From assembly GCA_015680685.1 (NCBI GenBank), contig MNCI01036217.1, positions 293,516 to 357,515 on the forward strand: a stretch of 64,000 nt of DNA, given 5' to 3'. The notes beneath the pieces are model-generated. The model did no database searches. It had not been told where the DNA came from and saw only the letters and a list, made by a program, of their open reading frames with translations. Made by a program: the position numbers and the translations under genes. Source of the DNA: Gnetum montanum (lineage: Eukaryota; Streptophyta; Gnetopsida; Gnetales; Gnetaceae). Shown piece by piece: positions 1-10,859 of the stretch; the first letter of the stretch is position 1; every line of letters starts with the position of its first letter.

Positions 1-1213
1 AGGCTTTTACCACTTATAAGGATTTTTTCAACCCCAAAAGTATGAAATATGTAAGATTACCCATCATGAGTTTCATCATTCACATTTACAATAAAGTGGT
101 ACCTTGGGTTTCATGGGGTGAAGGCTACATGATGAAAAATGGTTAGAACATGCAAATTTTGGCGGTGTTTCAATGGCCTCTATTTGTTGGTGTTTGGAGG
201 GTTGAATCAAGAGGCATTAACAAAGAATACAAAACACAAATACAAGTCCACCCTCAATTTTCCCTCTTCATTCTTGATCTAGTCATGTCAAACCATGATG
301 AAGAGTGCTCATGATGATGGGGTAAGGTTGTGATGATGAGATGGCAATGAGGTCATAGAAAAAAGAACATTGAGGCTAACAATGCATTCCAAGTATTGAC
401 ACCATGGCTATAGCATGACACTGACATGTTTTGAAGTGTTGGTTACTCAGAAAATGCATTTAAGGATCCAATCACTTTGATCTAATGTTTCTTTGGCCAT
501 TGGGATATAAGGCTTTATTGGCAATTTTGCTTCTTGTAAAACCTTCATTAGGTTTCATTGCTAAGGCTAGTTTGATATGGTTTTCTCATTGAGCGAGTTG
601 CATTACACTCAATAGAATTGGTTTTCTCATCAAACTAGTTGTGCTTGATGGATTTAATCATTTTCTAACTGAATATGTTTTGTTACATTCAAGTGGACAT
701 GAGAGTGGAGCATGATGAAGAGATGAAAATTGGAGGAGGGATGGATTTATTATGTATGAAAAGTGCCAAATCCCCATGGCTATTTCATTTACTATAAATA
801 GTAACTAGGGAACACCATCTACGTTGGAGGTAAATCTTCTATGCTAGGCCTTCTACCATCCTTGCTAGAATGCATGATCAATGTTAAAGTACATGGAATA
901 TTGAAACCTAGTGCATGTGGCTTCTCTAATAAGGGCATGCAATCTCCATGCTAAGGATGAAGTTTCTACACTAAGCATAGATGCCACCATATCCTTCCAT
1001 ACTAAGGTCTACCCTTCCATGTTGGGAGTAAGTGATCCACATCCCTCCATGTTGGCAGTAGGTGAGATCTACCCTTTGTAGGTGTTTCTAGTGTAGAAAA
1101 GTGTATACCCCCCATAAAACCCATTACATTTCCATTTTTGGCATCCCAAAAGGCATTTTTTACCCTCCCAAACCCAAATATAGATAGTACATGACATTTT
1201 CCACTTGGGGATG
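1..1213. repeat. ~1.2-kb tandem unit, copy 1
   Basis: First of three head-to-tail copies of an AT-rich unit. Each copy opens with a recognisable run (AGGCTTT..ACTTAT) followed by AAAAGTATGAAATATGT. The window starts inside or at the edge of this copy. Around 790-803 it carries the near-palindrome TTACTATAAATAGTAA, which contains a TATAAATA box. From about 830 to 1100 it holds several short words of the type CTTCCATGTTGG or CTTCTATGCTAGG. No long reading frame is shared between copies, so it is not read as coding. It may be a local satellite or LTR-derived DNA. Confidence 0.8.
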
Positions 1214-2392
1214 AGGCTTTGATCACTTATGAGGCTTTTCTCAACCCCAAAAGTATGAAATATGTGAGATTACCCCTCATGAGTTATAGCCTTGAAATTT
1301 ACAATGAAGTTTTACCTTAGGTTTCATGGGATAAAGGCTATATGATGAAAAATAGTTATAACATGCAAATTTTGGTGGTATTTCAATGGCTTCTCTTTGT
1401 TGGTGTATGGAGGATTGACCTGAGAGAGAGAATACCAAACACAATTGTAGTTCCACCACTGGCGTTCCCTCTTCATGCTTGATCTAGTGGTGTCAAAGCA
1501 TGCCAAAGAGTGCTCATGATGATGGGGTAAGGTTACGATGATGAGATGTCAATGAGGTCATAGAAAAATGCTCATGAAGGCTAACAATGCATTCCAAGTA
1601 TTGACACCATGGCTATAGCACGACACTGACATGTTTTGAAGTGTCAATGGCTTGGAAAATGTGTTTGAGAGCCTAATCACTTTGCTCCAAGGTTTCTTTA
1701 GCCATTGGGATTTGAGGCTTTATTGACCATTTGGCTTCTTGGTAGTTTGCTTTTCTTTTTTCTTCTTTGTGGGGTGAAACCTTCATTGGGTTTCATTCCT
1801 AGGGCTAGTTTGATATGGTTTTCCTAATGAGGATTAACGAACTTGGTTTTCCCATCAAACTAGTTGTTCTTGATGGACATAATCATTTTTCTATTGAATG
1901 AGCTATGTTACATTCAAGTGGAATTGAGAGTGGAGCATGATGAAGAGATGTCAATTTACCATTCCATTTACTATAAATAGTAACTAAGGCATACCATCAA
2001 TGCTAGAGGTGGATCTTCTACATTGGGCCTTCTATCATCCTTGCTAGAATGCATGGTCAATTTCAAAGTGCATTGAATGTTGAAACCTATTGCATGTGGC
2101 TTCTATGTTGGGGGCATGTAGTCTACATTCTAAGGGTGAAGTTTTTATGCTAATAATAGATTCCACCATATACTTCCATGCCAAGGTCTACTTTTCCATG
2201 TTGGGAGGAGGTGACCCACATCCCTCCATGTTGGAGGTAGGTGAGATCTACCCCCCTATAGGTGTTTCTAGTGTAGAAAAGTGTATGCCTCCATAAAACC
2301 CATAAAAATACCATTCTTGGCATCATAAATGGCATTTTTGATCCCCCAAGCTTAAATATAGATAATACATGACTTTTTCCTCTTGGGAGATG
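1214..2392. repeat. ~1.2-kb tandem unit, copy 2
   Basis: Second copy, offset 1213 bases from the first and easily aligned with it along its whole length. Around phase 730 it lacks about 40 bases that copy 1 has (near 730-770), but it keeps the TATA-containing near-palindrome (about 1966-1982). Small ORFs on either strand are not conserved between copies and are treated as chance. Confidence 0.8.
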
Positions 2393-3157
2393 AGGCTTTG
2401 ATCACTTATAAGGCTTTTTTAGCTCCAAAAAGGTGAAATATGTGAGATTTCCCCTTGTGAGTTACAACCTTTATATTTACAATGAAGTTTTACCTTGGGT
2501 TTCATGGGATGAAGGCCACATGATGAAGAATGGTTACAACATGCAAATTTTGGTGGTGTTTCAATGGCCCCTCTTTGTTGGTGTCTGGAAGACTAACCTA
2601 AGAGGCATCAACAAAGAATATAAAACACCACTGTAGGTCCACTACTAACATTCCCTCTTCATGCTTGATCTAATTATGTCAAAGCATGCTAAAGAGCATT
2701 CACGATGATGGGGTAAGGTTGTGATGATGAGATGGTAATGAGGTCATAGGGAAATGGTCATGGAGGCTAGCAATGCATCCCAAGTATTGACATCATGGCT
2801 ATAGCATGGAAATGACATGTTTTGAAGTGTCGTTCACTTAGCAAATGCATTTGAGAACCTAATCACTTTGCTCCAAGGTTTCTTTGTCCATTAGGCTTTG
2901 AGGCTTCATTGGGCCTTTGGCTTCTTGGCAATTTTCTTATCTTTTTTCTTGTGGAGTGAAACCTTCATTGGGTTTTATTGCTAGGGCTAGTTTGAAATGG
3001 TTTTCCTATTGAGTGAGTTGCATTACAATCAATGGAGTTGGTTTTCCCATTGAAATAGTTATGCTCAATGTACTTAATCATTTTCCCACTAAATAAGGTT
3101 TGTTACATTCAAGTGGATTTGAGAGTGGAGCATGATGAAGAAATGTCACATGGCTAT
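2393..3157. repeat. ~1.2-kb tandem unit, copy 3 (partial)
   Basis: Third copy, offset 1179 bases from copy 2. Similarity runs through the GAGAGTGGAGCATGATGAAG stretch at 3121 and the short word CATGGCTAT (about 3149-3157), then stops before the TATA-bearing half. What follows (3158 onward) belongs to different DNA, so the array was either interrupted here by the D/E retrotransposon block or forms one of its edges. Confidence 0.75.
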
Positions 3158-3552
3158 AGTGCATGAGTGACAAACATAGGTCAACATTATTTTCCAAGGT
3201 ATGGAAGATCATGATTAAGGTATGGGATTGGGCTTAAGGAGTGATGATAGATGGAGGCCAATGGTACAAGCACTCTTTCCATAGTAGGAAAAACTCACCA
3301 AAGCTTACACATGGAGGTCACATAGTAGCTTGCTTCCATAATGACTTGCATCCTTGCAATGGCTCTAGGCTTCATCCTACAATTACAACTTCAAGAGGAC
3401 AAGAAAACCAAGAAAACAGAGCATGGTATAACATTATAATGCATGTAGGCCACATAGCATGATGAGATGAAAAACAAAACTAAAGCTACCTAGGATACCA
3501 AAGTTGCTAGTTTAAGGCCATGATATGCCAAGGTACTAGTTTAAGGCCCTGG
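3158..3552 (-). mobile_element. Left-hand fragment of element D (non-coding)
   Basis: About 390 bases between the tandem array and nested element E. It contains the words GCTAGTTTAAGGCC and CTAGTTTAAGGCC near 3508-3547. These are the reverse complement of the TTAAACTAGC word found in D and E spacers, and the same kind of sequence resumes directly after E at 12149. It is therefore read as the downstream part of D, separated from the rest by E. No gene is seen. Confidence 0.55.
3548..3552. repeat. Target-site duplication of E, left (CCTGG)
   Basis: CCTGG lies immediately before the 5' LTR of E and is repeated exactly at 12144-12148, immediately after the 3' LTR. Five-base duplications are usual for Ty3/gypsy integration. 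The match fixes both ends of E. Confidence 0.85.
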
Positions 3553-3890
3553 AGAAACACCACAAAATTTCAAGTCTTGGCATCTCAAATACAAATTTGG
3601 CTAAGTGTCAATATGGTGGGTCTTTACCCATATTTTTCCAAGTTTTCAGTGTAGTCAACTCCAACTGCTAGATTTGCAAAATTTTTCTAAGTGTTAGAAT
3701 CATGGCACTTTTTGCAGATCCACATGTCATGTTGTGGAATGTAGCACCATGTCACGTTGTGTAGCATAGCGCAGCATAGCACCTGGTCACACTGTATAGC
3801 GTAGCGTAGTGTAGCACCTGGTCATGTTGTGTAGTGTAGCACAACATAGCACCATGTTAGGCTATGTAGCATAGTGCAGTCTATCCAGCG

Positions 3891-4066
3891 TAGTAGCCAG
3901 CATCCCGTGTCCCACATGTACCATGGGATGAGCGTAGCAGACAGTGTCTCATGTTCCACATGTAACACAAGATAGGCCCAGCAGCAAACATCTCATGCCC
4001 TGCACATAACATAGGACAAGCATAGTAGCCAGCATCCTGTATCCTACATGTAACATGGGATGAGTG
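3891..4066 (+). repeat. Four 44-bp tandem subrepeats in the E LTR
   Basis: Units start at 3891, 3935, 3979 and 4023, each exactly 44 bases, built around TAGTAGCCAGCATCCCGTGT and ending in a CACATGTAACA-like part. The same four units occur in the 3' LTR from 11183 to about 11359. They sit 60-240 bases upstream of the TATA box, where enhancer repeats often lie in plant LTRs. That role is an inference. Confidence 0.8.
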
Positions 4067-4127
4067 TGGTCCCACCCACCGCACTGCCACATGGCACCTG
4101 ATCCACATTTTGGGCTAATCCTAGCCC

Positions 4128-4135
4128 TATAAATA
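4128..4135 (+). promoter_or_regulatory. TATA box of the E 5' LTR
   Basis: TATAAATA in the context CCCTATAAATACCCC, conserved at 11420-11427 in the other LTR. It lies downstream of the subrepeats and is the likely core promoter of the element's RNA. Confidence 0.65.
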
Positions 4136-4872
4136 CCCCTGCATCCTCTTTTGAGGAGGAGGGGGGTTGGCTTCCATTTTTCACCAATAAGGTAGTTGGC
4201 ACTTCCATTTGGCATTTTCACACTTTGGCATGTTGGCACTTAGCGTCGTGGGCGAACAGGTGCCAGAGCACACTACACCAATAGAGAAGCACAGCTACAC
4301 TACATGCTACACTGTATCTCCATTGTAGCCCTGTAGAACATTGCATAGTACACCATGGCTACCAACATAGTAGGCATAGTTCATCATAGTGAGCACCAGA
4401 TTTGACAGCCTAACACCATCGAGGCTAGGACTGCACTCCCACTACACCTATTGTACAATGTGTACCTTTTGAAATCCTTTGTGAATTAGCTATGCTCCCT
4501 CTTTTGGGGCACTGCACTGCTATTATCATATTCTATTGCATTTCTCAAGCATTCCTCTTTGGCATTTAGCATGACACTTGTATTTTCTCACTCTTTCATA
4601 CATAGTTGCATGTTTACATCACTATTCTTAGGCTAGGACACCCTACTACACCTAGCTTAGACTGACCCAATTCCCATGTGTAATGTAGTATAAACCCTTT
4701 TCACACACAGTTGTTTTAACACCACATAAGTCCCTGTCTGATTGACCAAACCATTCAAGGCACCCTATTTCCATTTTCTCTAGCATAGCCCTCACACAGA
4801 TTTGAGGTTAGGCTTTATGCCCAATGACCTCTCGGTGTTCCAGCCATCAACGTTTTCATACATCATAGTTTT

Positions 4873-4890
4873 TGGCACTATAAGGAGGGC
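4873..4890 (+). other. Candidate primer-binding site of E
   Basis: TGGCACTATAAGGAGGGC begins five bases after the 5' LTR. It starts with the TGG expected from any tRNA CCA end. The tRNA is not identified with confidence, and the sequence does not match the tRNA-Asp type used by the Athila-like elements in this window. Confidence 0.5.
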
Positions 4891-4944
4891 TTGAACCATT
4901 TCTGTATGCATTTTTGATTAGCACTTAGTCAAAACTTTGGATGT

Positions 4945-5127
4945 TCTAGAGAGTGTAACAAGTTCTCAAAGCATAGCAAGCTTTAGCATAGTGAGCTTGA
5001 CAAGCTATAGCATAGCAAGCTCTAGCATAGAGAGTGTGATAAGCTATAGTGTAGCAAGCTCTAGCATAGCGAGTGTACCAAGATCTAGTGTAGCAAGTGT
5101 ACCAAGCTCCAGCGTAGCAAGTGTAGC
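4945..5127 (+). repeat. Short tandem repeats in the E leader
   Basis: Repeats of 39 and 24 bases built from AAGCTCTAGCATAGCGAG and AAGTGTACC. Read in one frame they give a Ser/Ala/Val-rich run (SSSVASVP-like) of about 60 residues. It lies upstream of the gag start and matches no gag domain, so it is treated as a repeat in the untranslated leader. The GTAGCATAGC flavour resembles the LTR subrepeats. Confidence 0.65.
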
Positions 5128-5339
5128 ACCATAGTTGGCCATTTTTCATAGTTTTCATACTTAGCATTTTTTCTGCATTTTTATACTTAGTATTTTTTCT
5201 ACATTTTTACACTTAGCCATTTTTCTATATTTTTATGCTTAGCCATTTTCCTGCTATTGGCAAACTTAGCTACTTTTTTGCAATTTTCAAAGGTAGCCAT
5301 TTTCTGCAAATAGAAACTCTCACAACCCAATCTATAAAC

Positions 5340-8300
5340 ATGAATCCAGATCAACCTTCCACATTGGTGTCTAACACATTTGACACTAGGATCCAATCAA
5401 AGCATGCCACACTAAGCCATGAATAATACAATTTTGTTTGTGCCAAAATCCAAGTAGGATTACTAGTGGATTATCTTGATTTGGAGGCAAAACAAGACTA
5501 TGAATGAGTCCACTAGAATGGATGGGAGTACAACCCCTCCTTGTTTGACATAATCCCACTCATAAAGTCCTACCACTAGTTGTTGTTCCAACTCATCTGT
5601 GCAAATAATCATGATGCAAGGACAATATATGAGGAAGCCACACAGAAGGAAGAAGATGATTTTGAGGCCCACTTCGAGCACAAGAGCCCCCTCTACACCA
5701 TCTTCCAATGACCACTCCCTAGTACAGTCCCTTCTCAGTTCGGTCCACCGATCTTCTCCAAGATGGTGATCATGCCAATTTAGCCTTCCTTGCAAGTAAC
5801 TAATGCATTTTCCCAATGATATTCTCATCCAAAGGCCACCTCCCAGCCCTAAAAAAATGAGGCATCCTACATCCTGCCTATCTTGTTGGCATATGTGATG
5901 TCCATCCAACCCACTAGTGTGTGGCCCACCTCAATCATCACACCCATTCCTCAGCCAACACATCAACTACAACCATCTTCTATGACATTAAACTAGCAAC
6001 AAATATCTACTACAACATTAAACTAGCAACAAAAATCTACTATGATGTTAAACTGGCAAACTCCACAACCAACAATTTGATCCTATGCTATGCAACCAAC
6101 ACAAGCCCCGTGAATGCAACCAGTTGGCACATCCCCAAGCTTGGATTAGGCATTCCAGTTAATCCAAAGCTTAACAGAGGAGATCAACCGACTTAAGCTA
6201 CCTCCTTTGACATCATCAAGGTGGTGGAATTCTACTGAGATGACCCCATAAGTCCAATAGTACCACCTCTAACTCTTTCAACTAGGGTCCAATTGCCACA
6301 ATTCACCAAGTACAATGGTGAAGGGGACCCCAATGCATACTTGGTCATAGTTCGATCTAAGTGCCTACTCCTTCAAGCTTGGCCACACATCATCATGCAT
6401 GTATTCCCCATGTCACTCACTAGCAAGGCCTTAGACTAGTATTGCATGCTACTCAAAGCCTCAATCTCCACTTTGGAGGATCTCATAAGCCAGTTTGTGA
6501 TATGCTTTAGGTACAATCTAAAGCCTGAAGTAACCCTCAACCAGCTCATGCAGGTTAAGCAAGGGCCTCTAGAACTCATGCCAAAATTCCTCCAATGTTA
6601 GAATGCTACATTGAGTGAAATGCATGAACCCTTAGTAGTGACAAATCTACTAGCCATCTTCAAAGGTGCATTGAATGACTTCATCAAGTCTAAACTATAT
6701 TATTTAGCCCCGAAGTCTCTTGTCCAAGCCTTTTCCCAAACAAAGGGCATAGAGGAAGTAGCACAAGCTAGCAATGACCTAGCCTAAGTGGCCTATAGAA
6801 ATCAACATGCTCTCAAGCAAGACACAACATTGGCAACAATGGCCGCAAGCACAAAAGCAACCAACCGAGGCCCAACAGCTAAGCAACCCAAGGCTCCAAC
6901 TGACAAAACTACCAACTCAGGTACCAACTCACCTACATCGATAGGGGCTACCCCAAGGTCCAAATTTGAGTGCAAGGATCATTCAAGGTATACACTACTA
7001 CCAATGGAACCCTCTAAACCATTGGAGCAACTCCTGAAAGCTAGGAAAATTTAATACAAACACATATTAGAGATTTCTTTCCAAAAATATGATAGGTACT
7101 ACGAACTACTGAGGAACCCTACCTCAGTAGTACCAAATAAGCCCCTAGTCCCACAACACTTCAAGCTAGAACAATACTATCATTACCACTAGTTGTCCAG
7201 TCATAGTACGGATAACTGTCATTCTTTGTAGGACGACCTGTAAAGAATGATAGAACAGGGCTAATTGGTGTTAGACACAGCAAGCCAATCCAATGTAGAT
7301 AACACTTCCTATGCCATAAACTCCACTAGCATAGGTGGTAAGCCCAAACTTGTGCAACAACCTTTTGTCATCTATGTGCCTCTTAATAAGGTAAGGGTCC
7401 CCTCAGCCTCCACAAGCAAGAGGCCTTCCTTTGTTATCAAAGTGCCACCTTAGGCACCCACAACACCCTTTGTAGTCAAGGTTCCACAGCAACCATCTGC
7501 TAAGATGTTAAACTAGCATGACATAGCAACAAAAATCACTAAGAAACCTTTCGTCATCAAGGTGCCACAACGAGTTGGTCACACAACAATTCCTAAACTA
7601 CCATTTTTCATAAGGGTGCCACAACTTGATGGCCCCTCACCTACCCAAAGCCCAATAGTGGGTAATACCTTGATCCCTTCTCCTTCAAGGGCTAACCCCA
7701 TTAGCAACCCAGGTAGGCCTACCAAATGGCAACACAAGAGGACGAATGAGTGCCTCATGACCCCCATGGTTGAAGTAAAGTCTATAATCAATAAGCAACA
7801 ACTAAACACTGGGGCCCCTACCCCCAAGTAGGCCAAGCAAACCAAGCCCAAGCCCCCTCCCTGAGATATTTGTCTTTCAAGCCACATGGAGGAAATCAAG
7901 GCCAACACAACAACAAATGACATAGGCTTTGTAGTTGCACTAACCTAGGTGAAACAAATTCTTAAGAAAAAAAACACAATGTTGAGCTTGTATAACCTAG
8001 TAATTACCTCATCTTCTCACTGCAAAGCATTGGCCTAAATCTTGGCATCCATTCCTATTATGAAGGACATCCCTGTAGATGAGGCATCCATCCGTGCAAT
8101 GATGTTGCCCCCTACACGACAAGAATTGGATTCAACATCTCTATCCTTTCATGAAAATGCAATCAAAGCTAACCCCAAACAAGGGGAGGTCACTACAACT
8201 CCACTATCCATTAGCATTCATGTTGGGCTATGCACTATCCGCAAAGTCCATGTCGATGATGGTGCAACAACAAACATAGTCCTGTACTCCATCATCGATA

Positions 8301-8767
8301 AGCTAGGCCTGGTAGACAGAATCAAGCCAACCAAAATCACATGTTTAAAATCCTTCAATAGATCATGTGTCAGTGTCATGGGTATAATAAACCTAGCCTT
8401 TGTGGTAGGAGGGAAATTCCCCACCAGTGTAGATTTCACTATCATAGAGGAGATGCCAAGTTTCAACATGATTCTAGGCAGGCCTTGGCTAGCCCAATTA
8501 AGGGCCATATCCTCTCCCATCCACCAAGAAATCCACCTTCCATATGAAGGTGGTCAAGTTATCATCCATGGTGATAATTCTTCCTCTTCAACTATCCACT
8601 ACATGGACATGGCACAAGTTTCGAAAGAAGAGTTTCTTGGTGGTACACCTACGGCAACCAATGCAGTGCCTAAGGCTAACACACCTAAACAAGTGGGTAA
8701 AGCCAACAACCTCCTAGAGGACCCTAAGCCTTGCACACCCCTTAATCCACACCTGATTAGAAAGTAA
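5340..8767 (+). pseudogene. E gag-pro polyprotein (degraded)
   Basis: The start at 5340 (MNPDQP) was chosen because the frame from there matches the N-terminal part of the D gag (YNFVCAKIQVGLL in E, YNFLCAKMQAGLL in D). A net frameshift lies near 6200. From about 6220 one frame runs to 8767 with scattered nonsense codons. Visible parts are the capsid-type region with FTKYNGEGDPNAYL (about 6300), a damaged CCHC-like finger (YYHYH then HSTDNC, about 7170-7225), a Pro-rich linker with repeated PFVIKVP, and a retroviral-type protease. The protease active site is HVDDGATTNIV (about 8250-8280), followed by ILGRPWL. Stops are of the CAG/CAA/CGA-derived kind. Pol does not follow; the frame ends with TAA at 8767. 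Confidence 0.85.
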
Positions 8768-9221
8768 CTATGTGATCAAGACTTTTACTTGGTCAAAAAC
8801 ATGTTAAGCACCAGCTCACGCCTTGCCTCCATTGGCCACGCATTTTGGATTTTTTCTTGGGTTGCATTTTTTCATGCATTTACATTTCACCTACTTGCCT
8901 AGTTTACACACTAATTCACTTTTTTTACATATTTCTACTTTTTTTACACATCCATATACTTAGCTTATGCATTACATTTGAAAAAGATCAAAAACATATG
9001 GCCTGAAAAGGCCTTAAACTAGCCTACAACCCAGAACGGCCTAAAACTATCACTTTTTTCCTTTCTTTTCTTTCATTTGTACATTTTAACTCTATTTACG
9101 ATAGGTGTTACTTGATGTTGTTTTCTTTCTAGTTGATTTTTTCATGATCTTATTGATACATAGCATGACTACGCATGCAACATCGCACCTTACACAAGCA
9201 AGGTAAGAACTAGTTTGATAT
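8768..9221 (+). other. E non-coding spacer, first part
   Basis: AT-rich DNA after the gag-pro stop, with long pyrimidine runs (8850-9070). Paired words occur at 9008-9050, where GGCCTTAAACTAGCC is followed by GGCCTAAAACTATC. No gene or RNA was seen. The position corresponds to the start of the spacer that follows protease in element D. Confidence 0.6.
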
Positions 9222-9560
9222 GACTATAAATTGGCATAGATAGTCCACTATGACTATAAAATGGCATAGACAGTCCACTATGACTATAAACTGTCACAAC
9301 TCATCCTTGGGTCATGATGTTAAACTGGCACAACAGCTCATCCTTGGGTCATGATGTTAAACTGGCACAACAGCTCATCCTTGGGTCATGACATTAAACT
9401 GGCACAACAGCTCATCCTTGGGTCATGACGTTAAACTGGCACAATAGCTTGTCCTTGGGTCATGATGTTAAACTAGCACAATAGTCCATCCTTAGGTCAT
9501 GACATTAAACTGGCACAATAGCTTGTCCTTGGGTCATGATGTTAAATTGACACAACATCC
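9222..9560 (+). repeat. Tandem repeats of 30 and 37 bp in the E spacer
   Basis: From 9222 to 9296 there are about 2.5 copies of a 30-bp unit (TATGACTATAAAATGGCATA..). From about 9297 to 9560 there are seven copies of a 37-bp unit built on GTTAAACTGGCACAACAGCT and CATCCTTGGGTCATGA. Degenerate copies continue to about 9680. The core TTAAACTGGCA recurs elsewhere in E and, on the other strand, in D. Confidence 0.85.
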
Positions 9561-10846
9561 ACTATCTTCTAAGACATTAAATTAGCATCCAGTAGTCTGT
9601 TAGGACTATAAACTAGCACATCATGATCTACCAAGACCTTAAACTATGTTCACAGTCTGCTAGGACTTTAAATTGGCATGTTGTTGATCTTTTGGAGCAC
9701 TTGCCATTAATGTGGCCTTGGTGGCACTCATAGCATCATTGCCTCCAACCATTCTCCTAATCTTTTGAGGCACTTTCCATTAGTGCAGACTTCAGAGGGC
9801 TCACAACGTCATCACCTTGACACTTTCACTGGCTTCCTGAGCACTTGAAACTGGCATAGCATTTGACGCATTTACAACATCTTCTCATCTAGCACTTGTA
9901 GCATCTTCACATTTGGCATTTGCACTTGCATTTCTCATTTTATGGTTTTCTTTTCTTCTTTGAGTTGTGTTTGTAGGAAGAAGCCTCAAAGGTGGTCATG
10001 CAGAGATGCATCTCATTATAGCAGCAAGTCACCACATTGCTCTGATGTGCATGATTGGACTAGTTAAGCCACTCAATAGTGCACATCCCCCTCATCCCTA
10101 TTACAGCCTATGCACATCCACTCCTCCATCCCAATATCCTCTCATCCCCCACATACTCATGATTTCACATCCCCCTAGCATATGCATTGTGACACACATG
10201 GCATTCTTTTCACATCAACCGCTGAAATCATGATGGATGTAACGCAACTTGTTCCATGGGGAGCCTTTATGGGCTGGTCAAAGCCCTAAATGGATGTAAC
10301 ACAACTCATCCTTGGGAGGAAACATTTATCCTACAACTACAATGTGGTTGCATCAAAGAAAATCCCATCTACGCAATGGTCCACCCCTTATAGCTAGTAT
10401 TTAGCAGTAAGCTAAATCCAATAGAGGTTCACCTCATAGCAAAGAAAAAAATGAATGGGGAAAAGCACATCCCTAAGCAAATTGACAATGCTACAGCTTT
10501 GCAACTGGCCTAGCCTTAGATTGACTTTGATGCTCTCATAAGAACTCCAACGAGAGGTCAACGTTTCAGGGGCAAACCACTTCATGCCATGGTCATTGTC
10601 AACTGTGTTGAATTTGCATCTTAGATCATGATCCACCATTTGCATTTCATTTCCACCATTTAAATTTCATCTCCCTAGCATTTCATATACCCCTTGTCCC
10701 TCAGCATAACCTTATTCCCATAGCACTCTTGAGCATGGTAAAATGACATATGATCTTGTACCGACAAGTGATGTTGGTGGCATGTTTGCTGTGGTGTTTT
10801 GTAATTCTTTGTCAATGTCTCTCAGGTCACTCCTCTAGATGTCAAC
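9561..10846 (+). other. E non-coding spacer, second part
   Basis: About 1.3 kb between the tandem repeats and the polypurine tract. It opens with fading copies of the repeat (to ~9680). Next come the similar sentences CTTTTGGAGCACTTGCCATTA and CTTTTGAGGCACTTTCCATT (about 9690-9790). A C-rich stretch follows (10060-10200). A short open frame at 9967-10233 has no family resemblance. No gene is called. Confidence 0.55.
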
Positions 10847-10859
10847 AAAGAGGGACCAT
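10847..10859 (+). other. Polypurine tract of E
   Basis: AAAGAGGGACCAT directly precedes the TG of the 3' LTR. This is the position where plus-strand DNA synthesis is primed in LTR retrotransposons. Confidence 0.6.

Larger units (their letters stand above)
3553..4867 (+). repeat. 5' LTR of element E
   Basis: 1315 bases that align along their length with 10860-12143. The first base of the expected TG is changed (AGAAACACC here, TGAAACACC in the 3' copy), and the expected terminal CA reads TA. The U3 part holds short subrepeats rich in GTAGCATAGC and a 44-bp repeat. A TATA box follows, and then a long R/U5 part containing no gene. Confidence 0.87.

Noticed and set aside
1-3157. Calling the 1.2-kb units the LTRs of D
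   Set aside because: No TG..CA ends with primer site or polypurine tract could be placed, and three tandem copies without internal sequence are not a normal LTR arrangement. Left as a repeat, with the idea kept as a finding.
3881-4239. Cys-rich minus-strand frames over the E LTR, and similar ones at 11071-11348
   Set aside because: They are translations of the 44-bp LTR subrepeats and are not conserved as protein.
5463-5909. 148-residue open frame on the minus strand
   Set aside because: It is antisense to E gag; the plus strand there matches D gag, and the minus-strand protein has no family resemblance.
7579-7923. Minus-strand 114-residue frame
   Set aside because: Antisense of the Pro-rich gag-pro linker of E; the sense frame is supported by E/D homology.
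9222-9560. Regular direct repeats that could be taken for a CRISPR array
   Set aside because: Units are directly adjacent, with no unique spacers, and lie inside a plant retrotransposon.
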